Virus record (IMG/VR): IMGVR_UViG_3300042905_003812
Span: 1-22,912 of that record
Source: a virus
Strand: one strand, 5' to 3'
Length of the DNA: 22,912 nucleotides
In this document: positions 7,300-14,924 of the stretch, piece after piece
Layout of the letters: every line of letters begins with the position of its first letter
How positions within the stretch are numbered: position 1 is the first letter of the stretch
Position numbers and translations under genes: made by a program
Notes under the pieces: generated by a model
Seen by the model: the letters and a program-made list of their open reading frames with translations, nothing else
Told to the model about the DNA's origin: nothing
Database searches by the model: none

Positions 7300-8200
7300 C
7301 AATCTCTGTATCAAAGTTGGCCTGTGGGCGCCAACCCAGCTGTCTTAGCTTACTATCATCAATGGCATATCTCACATCCTGTCCAGGACGAGCCAAATCT
7401 GTTATGTGTTGCTCATAGTCAAACTGGATGCCAAATTCGTTAAATATTTTATTGACCACATTCAAGTTGGAATCTTCGTAATTGCCTGAGATGTTGAAGA
7501 TTTCGTTCTTGACATTGCTTTGAATAATGGTGTAAACAGCTTGAGCTGTATCATTTATGTGTAGCCATGTTCTGCGAGGTTGACCGCGGTCATGCAAGTC
7601 AATCTTGCGACCTAGTTGTAAATACTTGACGGTTTTTGGAATTAGTTTTTCCACATACTGACCAATTCCGTAATTGTTGGTTGGTCGAACTATCACATAT
7701 GGAATGTTGAATGTTCGCGCCCAAGCTTGCACCAGCATGTCGGCTGCGGCCTTGGTTGCCGAATACGGATTACTGGGTTTCAATAAATCTGTTTCCACAT
7801 GCGCTCCATTCACAATGTCACCGTATACTTCGTCGGTGCTGAAATGTATCAAAGTAGGCATATTGAATCTGCTTTTTTGTTGAATAAGGCCGAGCAAATG
7901 ATGCACACCGTTTATGTTGCTTTTTAAAAAAACATCTGATCCAACAATGCTGTTATCTACATGTGTTTCTGCTGCGGTGTTAACCACATAGTCACAGTCG
8001 ACTAGTCTTTCGAGGTCATTAATATCGCTTTTGATGTATTTAAAGCGAGAATTTTGTTTAAATTCATCCAAGAACTCACGGTTGCTGGCATAAGTCTCAC
8101 AATCTACACCTAGCACATAATGTCCTTGATCTAAAAGTCTTCTAGTTACGGCTGCGCCAATGAGCCCCAGGCAACCGGTTACGTATACAATTTTTGTCAT
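7259..8200 (-). CDS. RmlB-like NDP-sugar 4,6-dehydratase
   Basis: 313 residues, extended short-chain dehydrogenase/reductase. It would convert an NDP-hexose to the 4-keto-6-deoxy sugar, the entry point to deoxysugars. Seen: nucleotide-binding TGCLGLIG (8-15), FSTDEVYGD with the dehydratase Thr-Asp-Glu triad (121-123), YSATK with Tyr145 and Lys149, and RPTNNYG, which is diagnostic of RmlB-type enzymes. The end (RPGQDVRYAID, LGWRPQ) also fits RmlB. The nucleotide (dTDP, CDP or UDP) is not certain. It is the last gene of the minus-strand operon, joined by ATGA to the epimerase before it. No terminator is seen after it; its end runs 41 nt into the convergent DUF2452 gene. Confidence 0.9.
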   Translation of the reverse strand: MTKIVYVTGCLGLIGAAVTRRLLDQGHYVLGVDCETYASNREFLDEFKQNSRFKYIKSDINDLERLVDCDYVVNTAAETHVDNSIVGSDVFLKSNINGVHHLLGLIQQKSRFNMPTLIHFSTDEVYGDIVNGAHVETDLLKPSNPYSATKAAADMLVQAWARTFNIPYVIVRPTNNYGIGQYVEKLIPKTVKYLQLGRKIDLHDRGQPRRTWLHINDTAQAVYTIIQSNVKNEIFNISGNYEDSNLNVVNKIFNEFGIQFDYEQHITDLARPGQDVRYAIDDSKLRQLGWRPQANFDTEIARIVEYYRQNFVW

Positions 8201-8991
8201 AGGTAGTTTTTAAATCCGTTTTCTAATCCACTTAATTTTATATTCAATTTGGCCAACTTGTCTCCATTTCCTGTGTAGTTTTTATCACCAACTGACACTA
8301 CTTGTATTGGAGTGGTTTGATTATGAATGTTGGCAAATTTTTCTATTGTTTGGCTTATCAATAATTTGTTTTGATATACACAGTTTATATCTTTAAAAGC
8401 AATGTTGGAAGTAGTTGCCACATGTGCTACAACAGCACATAAATCTTGTATGCTGAAAAAATCAAAATATCTATCGTGTGTAATAGTAAAAGAGTCTGTG
8501 CAAGATAAAAACCGCGGAAACACTCGAGTGGCCAATTCGCCTGACCCAAAACAATTAAAAATTCTCAGTGTATAAAAATTGTCAGTGTCATAGCACAACC
8601 TACTTTTGATATTCTGTCCAAATCCGTAACTGTCTTTGGGCATACGATTGTATATTTCTTCCTCATCAATATTATTGATATCCAAGGTTCGATCAAATTC
8701 TGCACCACTGCCTAAATTGATCATTTTACCAAACCAGTTCCGGTTATTGTACAAGTTCATAAACAATCCAAGATTGTTATGAGTGTCGTTGATCAAAACT
8801 GGATCTGACATTCTAGCAGCAGCATTAATTATAACATCAAACTTGTTGGTCTTTAAAAAATCTCTTGTTTGTTGATTGTCTAATAAATTAATCGAGCGGC
8901 TAGTGACAGGAGAAACATCAAACTTGGTAGATAAAAAAGAAACAAGAGAACTGCCCACAAAGCCATTGCTTCCAACTATTGCAATCTTCAT
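8197..8991 (-). CDS. NAD-dependent epimerase/reductase-like protein with atypical active site
   Basis: 264 residues from the ATG at 8991, which overlaps the previous stop as ATGA; the open frame runs slightly further upstream but that start is less likely. Extended SDR fold: MKIAIVGSNGFVGSS holds GxxGxxG, INAAARMSD follows, and LGSGAEF supplies the catalytic Ser. The usual YxxxK reads SYGFGQ: Tyr122 is present but the Lys position is Gln126 (a Lys lies at 129). It is therefore either an altered catalyst or no longer a redox enzyme. Its relatives are dTDP-4-dehydrorhamnose reductase and GDP-fucose synthase-like proteins. A decayed copy of its first 85 or so codons lies at 9781-10030. Confidence 0.82.
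   Translation of the reverse strand: MKIAIVGSNGFVGSSLVSFLSTKFDVSPVTSRSINLLDNQQTRDFLKTNKFDVIINAAARMSDPVLINDTHNNLGLFMNLYNNRNWFGKMINLGSGAEFDRTLDINNIDEEEIYNRMPKDSYGFGQNIKSRLCYDTDNFYTLRIFNCFGSGELATRVFPRFLSCTDSFTITHDRYFDFFSIQDLCAVVAHVATTSNIAFKDINCVYQNKLLISQTIEKFANIHNQTTPIQVVSVGDKNYTGNGDKLAKLNIKLSGLENGFKNYL
8743..8778. repeat. Direct repeat, copy 1 (in the intact epimerase gene)
   Basis: 36 bp starting GTTATTGTACAAG, matching 9787-9822 at 35 of 36 positions (T/C difference at 8767/9811). It encodes LGLFMNLYNN-type residues (about 75-84) of the intact epimerase. It marks the best-preserved part of the duplication. Confidence 0.92.
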
Positions 8992-9776
8992 CGAGCCTGT
9001 CCTAAAACGCAAAAAACATTGCCGTAATGATTTCCACCAGTGAATTTTCTTACAATATCAAAATTGTGCAAATCAAATAAAAATTCTAGATTTTGTTGAC
9101 TAAAAATGTTTATGTGTTCGTGAAACTTTCGACCATCCATGCTTTGTGCTGTTCTTTCGTTTGGCACTTCAACGTATAAAAATTTTTTTAATTTTAGCAT
9201 GTTGCGCATTTTTTCCATATGATAATTGATATCGCTTACATGTTCAAGAACATGACTACAAATAATCAAATCCATTGGTTCACAAATATCATCTTTGCCA
9301 ATATAGGTAATTTTTTTGTTGTGTTCTCTAATTTCTGTTTCAAGTACATAACATCGTGCATGAGCAAATTGATCAGGAATCCCTTCACCGTGGTTACCGC
9401 CGTAGTCCAGTAACGAATCGACTGTGTTTTCGTTGGCAAAATCTTTTACAAATTCGTATATTTCTTTTTTTCTGTTTTCTAAAATACCTTGTTCTTGTTG
9501 GTATTCGGCATGACTCTGAACACTCTGCCCCTCATATGCAATACGATGGGTCAAATATTCCCCGGACATGTATTCTTTATAATAACGAGATTCTTCCTCA
9601 AGATTAAATCTTAAATTGGTGCCATGATAATCACATATGGGACAGTGAATTGACCAGCATTGAGTATCACTTCCGGATTTTCCAGTCATACGGTCAACCA
9701 CAAATGGAAACATTTCTCCCTTAAATTTACTGACTTGATTAGAGCCGCAAACTATGCAAGAGTCAATTTGTTCCAT
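8988..9776 (-). CDS. Zinc-ribbon SAM-dependent methyltransferase
   Basis: 262 residues. The N-terminus has four likely zinc ligands in Cys pairs: Cys7/Cys10 (CIVC) and Cys45/Cys48 (CPIC), with Cys40 nearby. A class I methyltransferase domain follows: LLDYGGNHGEG (122-132) as motif I, ICSHVLEHV as the motif IV region, and YVEVPNE. Family members with this layout usually methylate nucleotide-sugars or related small molecules. The ATG at 9776 follows AGGA at a good distance, and this ribosome binding site lies inside the decayed epimerase copy. The stop overlaps the next start (ATGA). The substrate is unknown. Confidence 0.85.
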   Translation of the reverse strand: MEQIDSCIVCGSNQVSKFKGEMFPFVVDRMTGKSGSDTQCWSIHCPICDYHGTNLRFNLEEESRYYKEYMSGEYLTHRIAYEGQSVQSHAEYQQEQGILENRKKEIYEFVKDFANENTVDSLLDYGGNHGEGIPDQFAHARCYVLETEIREHNKKITYIGKDDICEPMDLIICSHVLEHVSDINYHMEKMRNMLKLKKFLYVEVPNERTAQSMDGRKFHEHINIFSQQNLEFLFDLHNFDIVRKFTGGNHYGNVFCVLGQAR

Positions 9777-9780
9777 TTAA

Positions 9781-10030
9781 ATTCCTGTTATTGTACAAGT
9801 TCATAAACAACCCAAGATTGTTTCTAGTATCGTGCAATGCATGATCATCCTGCATCGTTGCAGCAGCATTGATAACAATATTTATTTTCTTTTAACCAAT
9901 GTAAAACTGCACCTGGGTCGAGCAAATTTATAGTTTGCCTAGTTGCCGGCACCACTTGATGATAATTTGAAAAATATTGACTTATTTTTGATCCAACAAA
10001 ACCGTTAGAACCAAGGACCGCAATTTTCAT
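9781..10030 (-). pseudogene. Truncated and frameshifted duplicate of the epimerase
   Basis: Starting at ATG 10030 the frame reads MKIAVLGSNGFVGSK and INLLDPGAVLHWLKENK, clearly parallel to the intact epimerase (MKIAIVGSNGFVGSS and INLLDNQQ). Near 9885-9895 the frame breaks; the next frame continues as IVINAAATMQDDHALHD then RNNLGLFMNLYNNRN, matching the intact protein to about residue 85. Similarity then ends at the methyltransferase start. In the starting frame, translation runs out after 61 residues as a Cys-rich non-homologous tail. The start overlaps the kinase stop (ATGA), so this was once a normal cistron of the operon. The missing C-terminal two thirds carried the active site, so the copy cannot be functional. 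Confidence 0.92.
9787..9822. repeat. Direct repeat, copy 2 (in the epimerase remnant)
   Basis: 36 bp partner of 8743-8778 with a single mismatch, in the same orientation. Similarity continues towards 10030 at a lower level, and stops abruptly within about 10 nt on the other side, at the start of the methyltransferase gene. Confidence 0.92.
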
Positions 10031-11295
10031 TTTGTATTACCTAACAAGTGTAAATTGTATAGACCATCAAATGTTTCTTCTTTGAAACGTGCACCTGATG
10101 ATTGATAGTTCCTATTAGGATCTAAATTCCTTAATACATCTAATAGAAATTTACTTTTATTTGCTACCCCTCCGGATACTATTACTTCTTTTTGTTCTTT
10201 ATTGGGATCTAGAATCCCAATAGCTTCAATGTATTGAGTTGCCCAGGACCTGGCGATACAACCAATAATAAATTCTAAATCTGTTTTTTCTTCTCTCAAT
10301 CTAATATAACCACTAGACGAGCTAAATTTCCAGGCCGCATCAAATACATTTAAGTCTACGCAATTTTCAGAATTGAGCACATCGTATGCTGTCAGCTCAT
10401 CCCATTTGCTCCAAAATAAATTTTTATCAGAAGAAAAATTGCTTATAAATCCAGCAAATAAATTCAATGCTCGACCACAAGGAATATGAGTAATAACTCT
10501 AATATAATTATTAAGGTACGGTCTAACTTCGAATCCCTCTCTATTATCTTTACAAATTACTTGAGAACCTGTTCCTAAATTAATTACTGCATGTTGATTT
10601 AACCCCGAGCCCAACACAGCAGCTTGGAGATCCCCAATACCACCAAAAATTTTAATTCCGTTGAATGTTGCAATGGGCTGTACTGGATCAAAAGATATTT
10701 CATTAAATGATATATTATTATAAGGGCACAATTCTTGTGACCATTCTTTTTTTCTTAAATCTATAAGTCCAGAGGATGTAGCTAATGAAAAATCAGATCT
10801 AATATCTTGGCATTGCATAGAATAAAGCAATGCATCAACTAAAGTACAAAATTTATATTTTTTATTAGAGTCGACTTTATTTTTAATTGATAAAAAAGGC
10901 AATCCTGGCCGTAATTTTATTCCTGTTAAATTAAAGAATTGATTTGAATATTTTAGATAAGGATCAATTTTTACACTATTGTCCTTCCAACTTACATACG
11001 GTAAGATTTTGTTTGTTTCTAAATCTAATAAGCTGAACCCATGCATTTCACTACAAATGTATATAGAATCAATATCCGTGTGAACTTGTAATAGTTTTAG
11101 AACAGTATTTGAAAATGCACTATGATATCTATCAAATGAGATTTGATAAGAGTCTAATTCTAAGATATCTGGAGTTTGGCTAGGGGAAATTTCTTCTCTG
11201 GCATCAATTACATTTTTTGTAATTTTGTCCACAACTATAGATTTGATTCTAGAGGCCCCAAAATCTGCTAATAGTATTTTATTTTTTAAAGACAT
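10027..11295 (-). CDS. FGGY-family carbohydrate kinase, sedoheptulokinase-like
   Basis: 422 residues from the ATG at 11295 (an ATG at 11298 is equally possible; no clear Shine-Dalgarno, so coupling to the cyclase, which overlaps by 17 nt, is likely). ATP-dependent phosphorylation of a sugar. Seen: N-terminal phosphate loop ADFGASRIKS (10-19), EMHGF (83-87), the LPYVSWKDNS sugar-binding segment, GGIGDLQAAVLG with the probable base Asp222, INLGTGSQV (238-246) and SGGVANKS in the second ATPase half. The GDLQ plus INLGTGSQ pair resembles sedoheptulokinase more than xylulokinase or glycerol kinase. Paired with a sugar-phosphate cyclase it could supply sedoheptulose 7-phosphate or phosphorylate the cyclic product. 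The gene is very AT-rich. Confidence 0.83.
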   Translation of the reverse strand: MSLKNKILLADFGASRIKSIVVDKITKNVIDAREEISPSQTPDILELDSYQISFDRYHSAFSNTVLKLLQVHTDIDSIYICSEMHGFSLLDLETNKILPYVSWKDNSVKIDPYLKYSNQFFNLTGIKLRPGLPFLSIKNKVDSNKKYKFCTLVDALLYSMQCQDIRSDFSLATSSGLIDLRKKEWSQELCPYNNISFNEISFDPVQPIATFNGIKIFGGIGDLQAAVLGSGLNQHAVINLGTGSQVICKDNREGFEVRPYLNNYIRVITHIPCGRALNLFAGFISNFSSDKNLFWSKWDELTAYDVLNSENCVDLNVFDAAWKFSSSSGYIRLREEKTDLEFIIGCIARSWATQYIEAIGILDPNKEQKEVIVSGGVANKSKFLLDVLRNLDPNRNYQSSGARFKEETFDGLYNLHLLGNTK

Positions 11296-12421
11296 CATTA
11301 AAAGCTTTTGATATTTCTTCTTGTCCTGTTGCATCGAGAGGAAAATCAATAAACTTCATATCGCCAATTTTTTCAATTATTGATAATTTAAGGATGTTTC
11401 CTACAGCTTTCTTGTCACTTTTTAAATAATCTAATATTGAATTAGTGTTATACATGCTTAAAAAAGTTTTAGTTCTATTCGACAGTAACTTTTCTCCAAC
11501 GGCTTTTATTCTGGTATAATCTTCATATGAAAGTAGTCCTCTATCTAAAGACATTTTATTTTCAATTAAGATTCCAACTGTTACTCCTTGTCCGTGGGGA
11601 ATGGCGTAACTACTTGCAGCTTCTAAAGCATGTCCTATACTGTGTCCATAGTTCATTGATCTACGGATATCTAATTCAAATTCATCGTGTTCAACTACTA
11701 CTTTTTTTACATTCAATGAGTGTTTCATTAATTCTTTAATTGTTTCTAAATTTCCCGCAGCCAATTGGTCAATATTTTTTTCTAAGATGTTGAAAGTTTC
11801 TACACCTCCAGTGATCATTAATCGTAAAATTTCCCCCGCACCGCTGTAAATGTCTTCGTTGTTTAACGATAAAAGAAATTCTTCATTAATGATTACTTCT
11901 CTTGGGGCACTGAATAAACCAAGAACATTTTTGTTATCCTTGAAATTTACAGCGGTTTTTCCGCCAAGACAACTATCTGTTTGACATAACAGTGTAGTTG
12001 GAATCAGTTTCCACGGTATTCCTCTTTTATACATAGCAGCACTAAAGGCGCCCAAGTCTTGAATAATGCCGCCGCCTATAACAAATAACATACTTCCTCG
12101 GTTGGCATTATGTGCAGTTAGAAACTCACAAATTTTTAGAACATTTTCGATATTTTTATTTTTTTCAAGTGCTTCTATTTCGTAAATTGGAAGATCTTCA
12201 AAATCTAAACTTGATAAAATTTTTTTCTTTAAGTTTTTATCGATTAAAATTAACGGACTGGTTTCTTTTTTAATTAATTCAATCATCCAAGAAAAGCTCT
12301 TACCAGTTACAAATTTAACCAGGTATGGTCTTGGATTTGATTGAACATTAATTATATCTATTTGCGAGTTGTAATTATTTTTAAACTCTGTATTTTGTAT
12401 TAAAAAATTTAAAGTATTCAT
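11279..12421 (-). CDS. Sugar-phosphate cyclase (3-dehydroquinate synthase superfamily)
   Basis: 380 residues. NAD- and metal-dependent cyclisation of a C7 (or C6) sugar phosphate. Seen: GGGIIQD (116-122), YKRGIPW, PTTLLCQTDS with Asp149, GGKTAVNF with Lys155, KN (164-165), GEILR with Glu197, Lys240, DEFE, RRSMNYGHSIGHALE with Asn257, His260 and His264, PHG with His276, and KSDKK near the end. Glu197, His260 and His276 match the three metal ligands. The position of DHQS Lys197 (AEVIK) is Arg200 here. This, and neighbours that are kinase and SDR rather than aromatic-pathway genes, argue for a secondary cyclase (2-epi-5-epi-valiolone synthase-like or another) over true DHQS. It starts in an ATGA junction with the SDR. 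Confidence 0.86.
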   Translation of the reverse strand: MNTLNFLIQNTEFKNNYNSQIDIINVQSNPRPYLVKFVTGKSFSWMIELIKKETSPLILIDKNLKKKILSSLDFEDLPIYEIEALEKNKNIENVLKICEFLTAHNANRGSMLFVIGGGIIQDLGAFSAAMYKRGIPWKLIPTTLLCQTDSCLGGKTAVNFKDNKNVLGLFSAPREVIINEEFLLSLNNEDIYSGAGEILRLMITGGVETFNILEKNIDQLAAGNLETIKELMKHSLNVKKVVVEHDEFELDIRRSMNYGHSIGHALEAASSYAIPHGQGVTVGILIENKMSLDRGLLSYEDYTRIKAVGEKLLSNRTKTFLSMYNTNSILDYLKSDKKAVGNILKLSIIEKIGDMKFIDFPLDATGQEEISKAFNDVFKK

Positions 12422-13086
12422 TTTTGAAATCCACCAATTGAAAAACCACCATCAACGACAATATCTTGACCATTGATGTAAGTGTTATCGTCGTTTACTA
12501 AAAAATTAACAACCTTAGCAATTTCTTCCGGTTTACCTAATCTTCGTTGCGGAATGCCTTGTACAAGTTCGTTAATTTTTTCAGGGCTATTATTTTTTGT
12601 TGTCATCTTAGTATTAATGTAACCAGGAGATACAGCATTGGTTAAAATATTGTATTTGGCTAGTTCTATAGCTAATGTACGAACTGCACCAAGTAATCCA
12701 TGTTTTGAAATAACATACGGCAGTCTGCCCTTTCTAGCTAGAAAACCATACAAAGATGAAATAACTACAATTCTTCCATAGCTTTGTTTTTTCCAGTTTG
12801 GTAATAAGGACTTAACTACATGAAGAAATCCAATTAAATTTGTATCAATGCCTAATTCAATTTCATGCAGTTCTTTGTCTTCGAAGTTGCCTACTACATT
12901 TAAGCCTGCAGAATGAATTAGAATATCGAAATTTTTATTTTTTAAAAACTCGTCGATTGAACTTTTATTTGATAAATCTATATCTTTACTACCAACGGAT
13001 GTTACAATAAGTCCTTTGCTGGAAAGTTCGTTGTGTATTGCTTGTCCTATGTCTCCGGTCCCGCCTAATATTAAAACAGTTTTCAT
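12418..13086 (-). CDS. Short-chain dehydrogenase/reductase
   Basis: 222 residues, classical SDR. Cofactor motif GGTGDIGQ (8-15), IHSAG (57-61, for the usual NNAG), catalytic Ser110/Ser111, Tyr124 and Lys128 (YVISK), then NAVSPGYINTKM and a C-terminal NGQDIVVDGG. It would oxidise or reduce a sugar or cyclitol hydroxyl. The lack of Arg in the early turn (LGGTGDIG, then VTSVGSKDIDL) leaves the NAD/NADP choice open. It begins in a TAATG junction with the ThDP enzyme and ends in ATGA with the cyclase. In known C7-cyclitol pathways an oxidoreductase acts after cyclase and kinase, which fits this order. Confidence 0.9.
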   Translation of the reverse strand: MKTVLILGGTGDIGQAIHNELSSKGLIVTSVGSKDIDLSNKSSIDEFLKNKNFDILIHSAGLNVVGNFEDKELHEIELGIDTNLIGFLHVVKSLLPNWKKQSYGRIVVISSLYGFLARKGRLPYVISKHGLLGAVRTLAIELAKYNILTNAVSPGYINTKMTTKNNSPEKINELVQGIPQRRLGKPEEIAKVVNFLVNDDNTYINGQDIVVDGGFSIGGFQK

Positions 13087-14924
13087 TAGTCTATTCTATT
13101 TTTTGCCATTTCTTCGTCAGAAAGAAATGGACTCATGTTTTCTAAACTAGGTGCTAACATTGTTCCGTCATCTAATTTTTTTGCAGTCAATTTAGGAGAA
13201 AAATTTTGTTCGGGATCTAGCATTACTTCAATTAATACAGGATCATTGTTAATAATAGCATATTGTATAGTATTACTTCTCCATTGGTCAATATTTTCAA
13301 CTTTATATGATTTAAGACCAAACGCATGTGCCAATTTAACGAAGTTAGGTAAGGTAACGCCGTCACTAGGGCAAGTACCAAACACATTATCGGGGAAATA
13401 ATTTTGTTGCGTTTGTTTAATACTTAGATAGCCGTTATTGTTTAATACAATAATTTTAATTGGAAGTTTATAACCTAAAACTGTTTGCAGTTCCTGTATA
13501 TTCATCATTAAACTTCCATCGCCAGCTAAACAAATAACTCGCTGCTTATTTCTTGCTAAACAAGCACCAATTGATGCAGGCAAATCATACCCCATACTAG
13601 CATTGCCAGAATTTGTAAATAGCCGTTGACCAGATTTTATTTTAGCAGTTTGAAAGCTAATAACACAGGCACTTCCGTTTCCAGTTATTATGCAATCATC
13701 CTCGGCAAGATTTTTTAGTAATTCATCTACAAACAAATAAGGATTAAGTTGATTTTCTTTATGATGATATTCTGGTAATACAACAGGATAACGATTTACT
13801 CGTTCTTTGCACCAATTCAAATAATCAATATGATCATTTGGTGTTACATAATTAGACAATCTTCCTAAAAATTTAGGAATAAATTTTTTTAAGTCGGCAA
13901 CTATCTTGTAGTCTGTGTGAAGTGTTGGTTTATTAAGTTCCGTTTGATCAATATCCACGTGAATCTTATAAGCACGACTAGCAAAGTTTTTATGATTATA
14001 ACTTACTTGTCGTACATTTAATCTGCTACCTAGAACAATCAAAAGATCTGAATTTTGAACAGTAAAGTTTCCTGCTCTGTCTCCTACAGTTCCCGGACGA
14101 CCTGCATAGCATTCATTAAAATTTGGTAAAGCATCGTGAGCATTCCATCCTGTTACTGTAGGTATTCCCAAAGATGAAACTAGTTTTAGAAAATTTTCGT
14201 ATTGATTACTAAGCCGTATTCCGGCACCCGCAAATAATACAGGTCTTTTAGATTTTTTCAGCTGATCAAGAATGTGGTCGAGATGTATCTCTAGATTATT
14301 GTATGTTTGTTGTAATTCTAATCTAGTGTTCGCTGTCACAGCCGGATCCAGTGCCAGGGTGGTCAAATTGCCGTCCCACTCTTTAATTAGTTCGGGGGCA
14401 ATTTTTGCACTTTGCATGTCAATAGGAATGTCGATCCAGACTGGCCCCGGTCTACCAGTGGCAGCTAAGAAAATGGCCTTGTCCATAACTTCACGAATAT
14501 CTTTTGGATCTTGTAGTGTAACCGCATACTTGACAACAGGACGAGCCATACTTACGATATCTACTTCTTGATCGCCTAGCTGTCGCATAGGAATATCGTA
14601 ATTTCGTAAGTAGGTTTCGTTTTTAACTTGCCCACTAATGACCAACATACCGCAACTGTCAACATATGCACCAAACACACCATTGAGTGCATTGATACCT
14701 CCTGGTCCTGTGGTAACATTAAGAACGCACAGTTGATTGTTGATGCGATAGTAACTTTCTGCTGCAATTGCCGCACCTTGTTCGTGATGAAAGCAAACTG
14801 GAGTCATATCCGGATGTCTACTAAAAGCATCGTTGAGATGCATGGCGCCACCTCCGGTCACTAAAAAAGTGTGCCTGGCGCCTGCTTTGACACACCTTTG
14901 TGCTACGTAATCAGCTAATCTCAT
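13086..14924 (-). CDS. Acetolactate synthase-like thiamine diphosphate enzyme
   Basis: 612 residues, the size of the IlvB/acetohydroxyacid synthase family with all three domains. Pyr domain: GGGAMHLNDAF and HHEQGAA with the activating Glu48. Central domain: about 205-350, ending in the VDIDQTELNK-type segment. PP domain: GDGSLMMNIQELQ (468-480) and LNNNG (494-498), the GDG-x26-NN thiamine diphosphate motif. It would decarboxylate a 2-oxo acid and add the carbanion to an acceptor. In a sugar cluster with an RfbH-type 3-dehydrase the closest known parallel is YerE in yersiniose synthesis, which adds a two-carbon branch to a keto sugar. A decarboxylase role is possible. No small regulatory subunit is present, arguing against amino-acid synthesis. 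Confidence 0.85.
   Translation of the reverse strand: MRLADYVAQRCVKAGARHTFLVTGGGAMHLNDAFSRHPDMTPVCFHHEQGAAIAAESYYRINNQLCVLNVTTGPGGINALNGVFGAYVDSCGMLVISGQVKNETYLRNYDIPMRQLGDQEVDIVSMARPVVKYAVTLQDPKDIREVMDKAIFLAATGRPGPVWIDIPIDMQSAKIAPELIKEWDGNLTTLALDPAVTANTRLELQQTYNNLEIHLDHILDQLKKSKRPVLFAGAGIRLSNQYENFLKLVSSLGIPTVTGWNAHDALPNFNECYAGRPGTVGDRAGNFTVQNSDLLIVLGSRLNVRQVSYNHKNFASRAYKIHVDIDQTELNKPTLHTDYKIVADLKKFIPKFLGRLSNYVTPNDHIDYLNWCKERVNRYPVVLPEYHHKENQLNPYLFVDELLKNLAEDDCIITGNGSACVISFQTAKIKSGQRLFTNSGNASMGYDLPASIGACLARNKQRVICLAGDGSLMMNIQELQTVLGYKLPIKIIVLNNNGYLSIKQTQQNYFPDNVFGTCPSDGVTLPNFVKLAHAFGLKSYKVENIDQWRSNTIQYAIINNDPVLIEVMLDPEQNFSPKLTAKKLDDGTMLAPSLENMSPFLSDEEMAKNRID

Noticed and set aside
9219-9607. 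Plus-strand open frames opposite the methyltransferase gene
   Set aside because: They are shadows of the minus-strand gene, without ribosome binding sites or domain features.
8743-9822. Phage attachment site or diversity-generating repeat
   Set aside because: The two repeats are simply the conserved part of a duplicated coding sequence; no integrase or reverse transcriptase is present.
9845-10030. A 61-residue Cys-rich protein
   Set aside because: Its first two thirds are the epimerase N-terminus and the Cys-rich end is out-of-frame reading of the same copy, so it is a pseudogene product.
11279-12421. Host shikimate-pathway aroB
   Set aside because: Context is sugar enzymes, the AEVIK Lys is Arg, and the gene is fused by overlap to an SDR and a kinase; a secondary cyclase is more likely, though not proven.
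13086-14924. Branched-chain amino acid acetolactate synthase (ilvB)
   Set aside because: No regulatory subunit or ilv genes; the neighbours are RfbH- and NeuB-type sugar enzymes.
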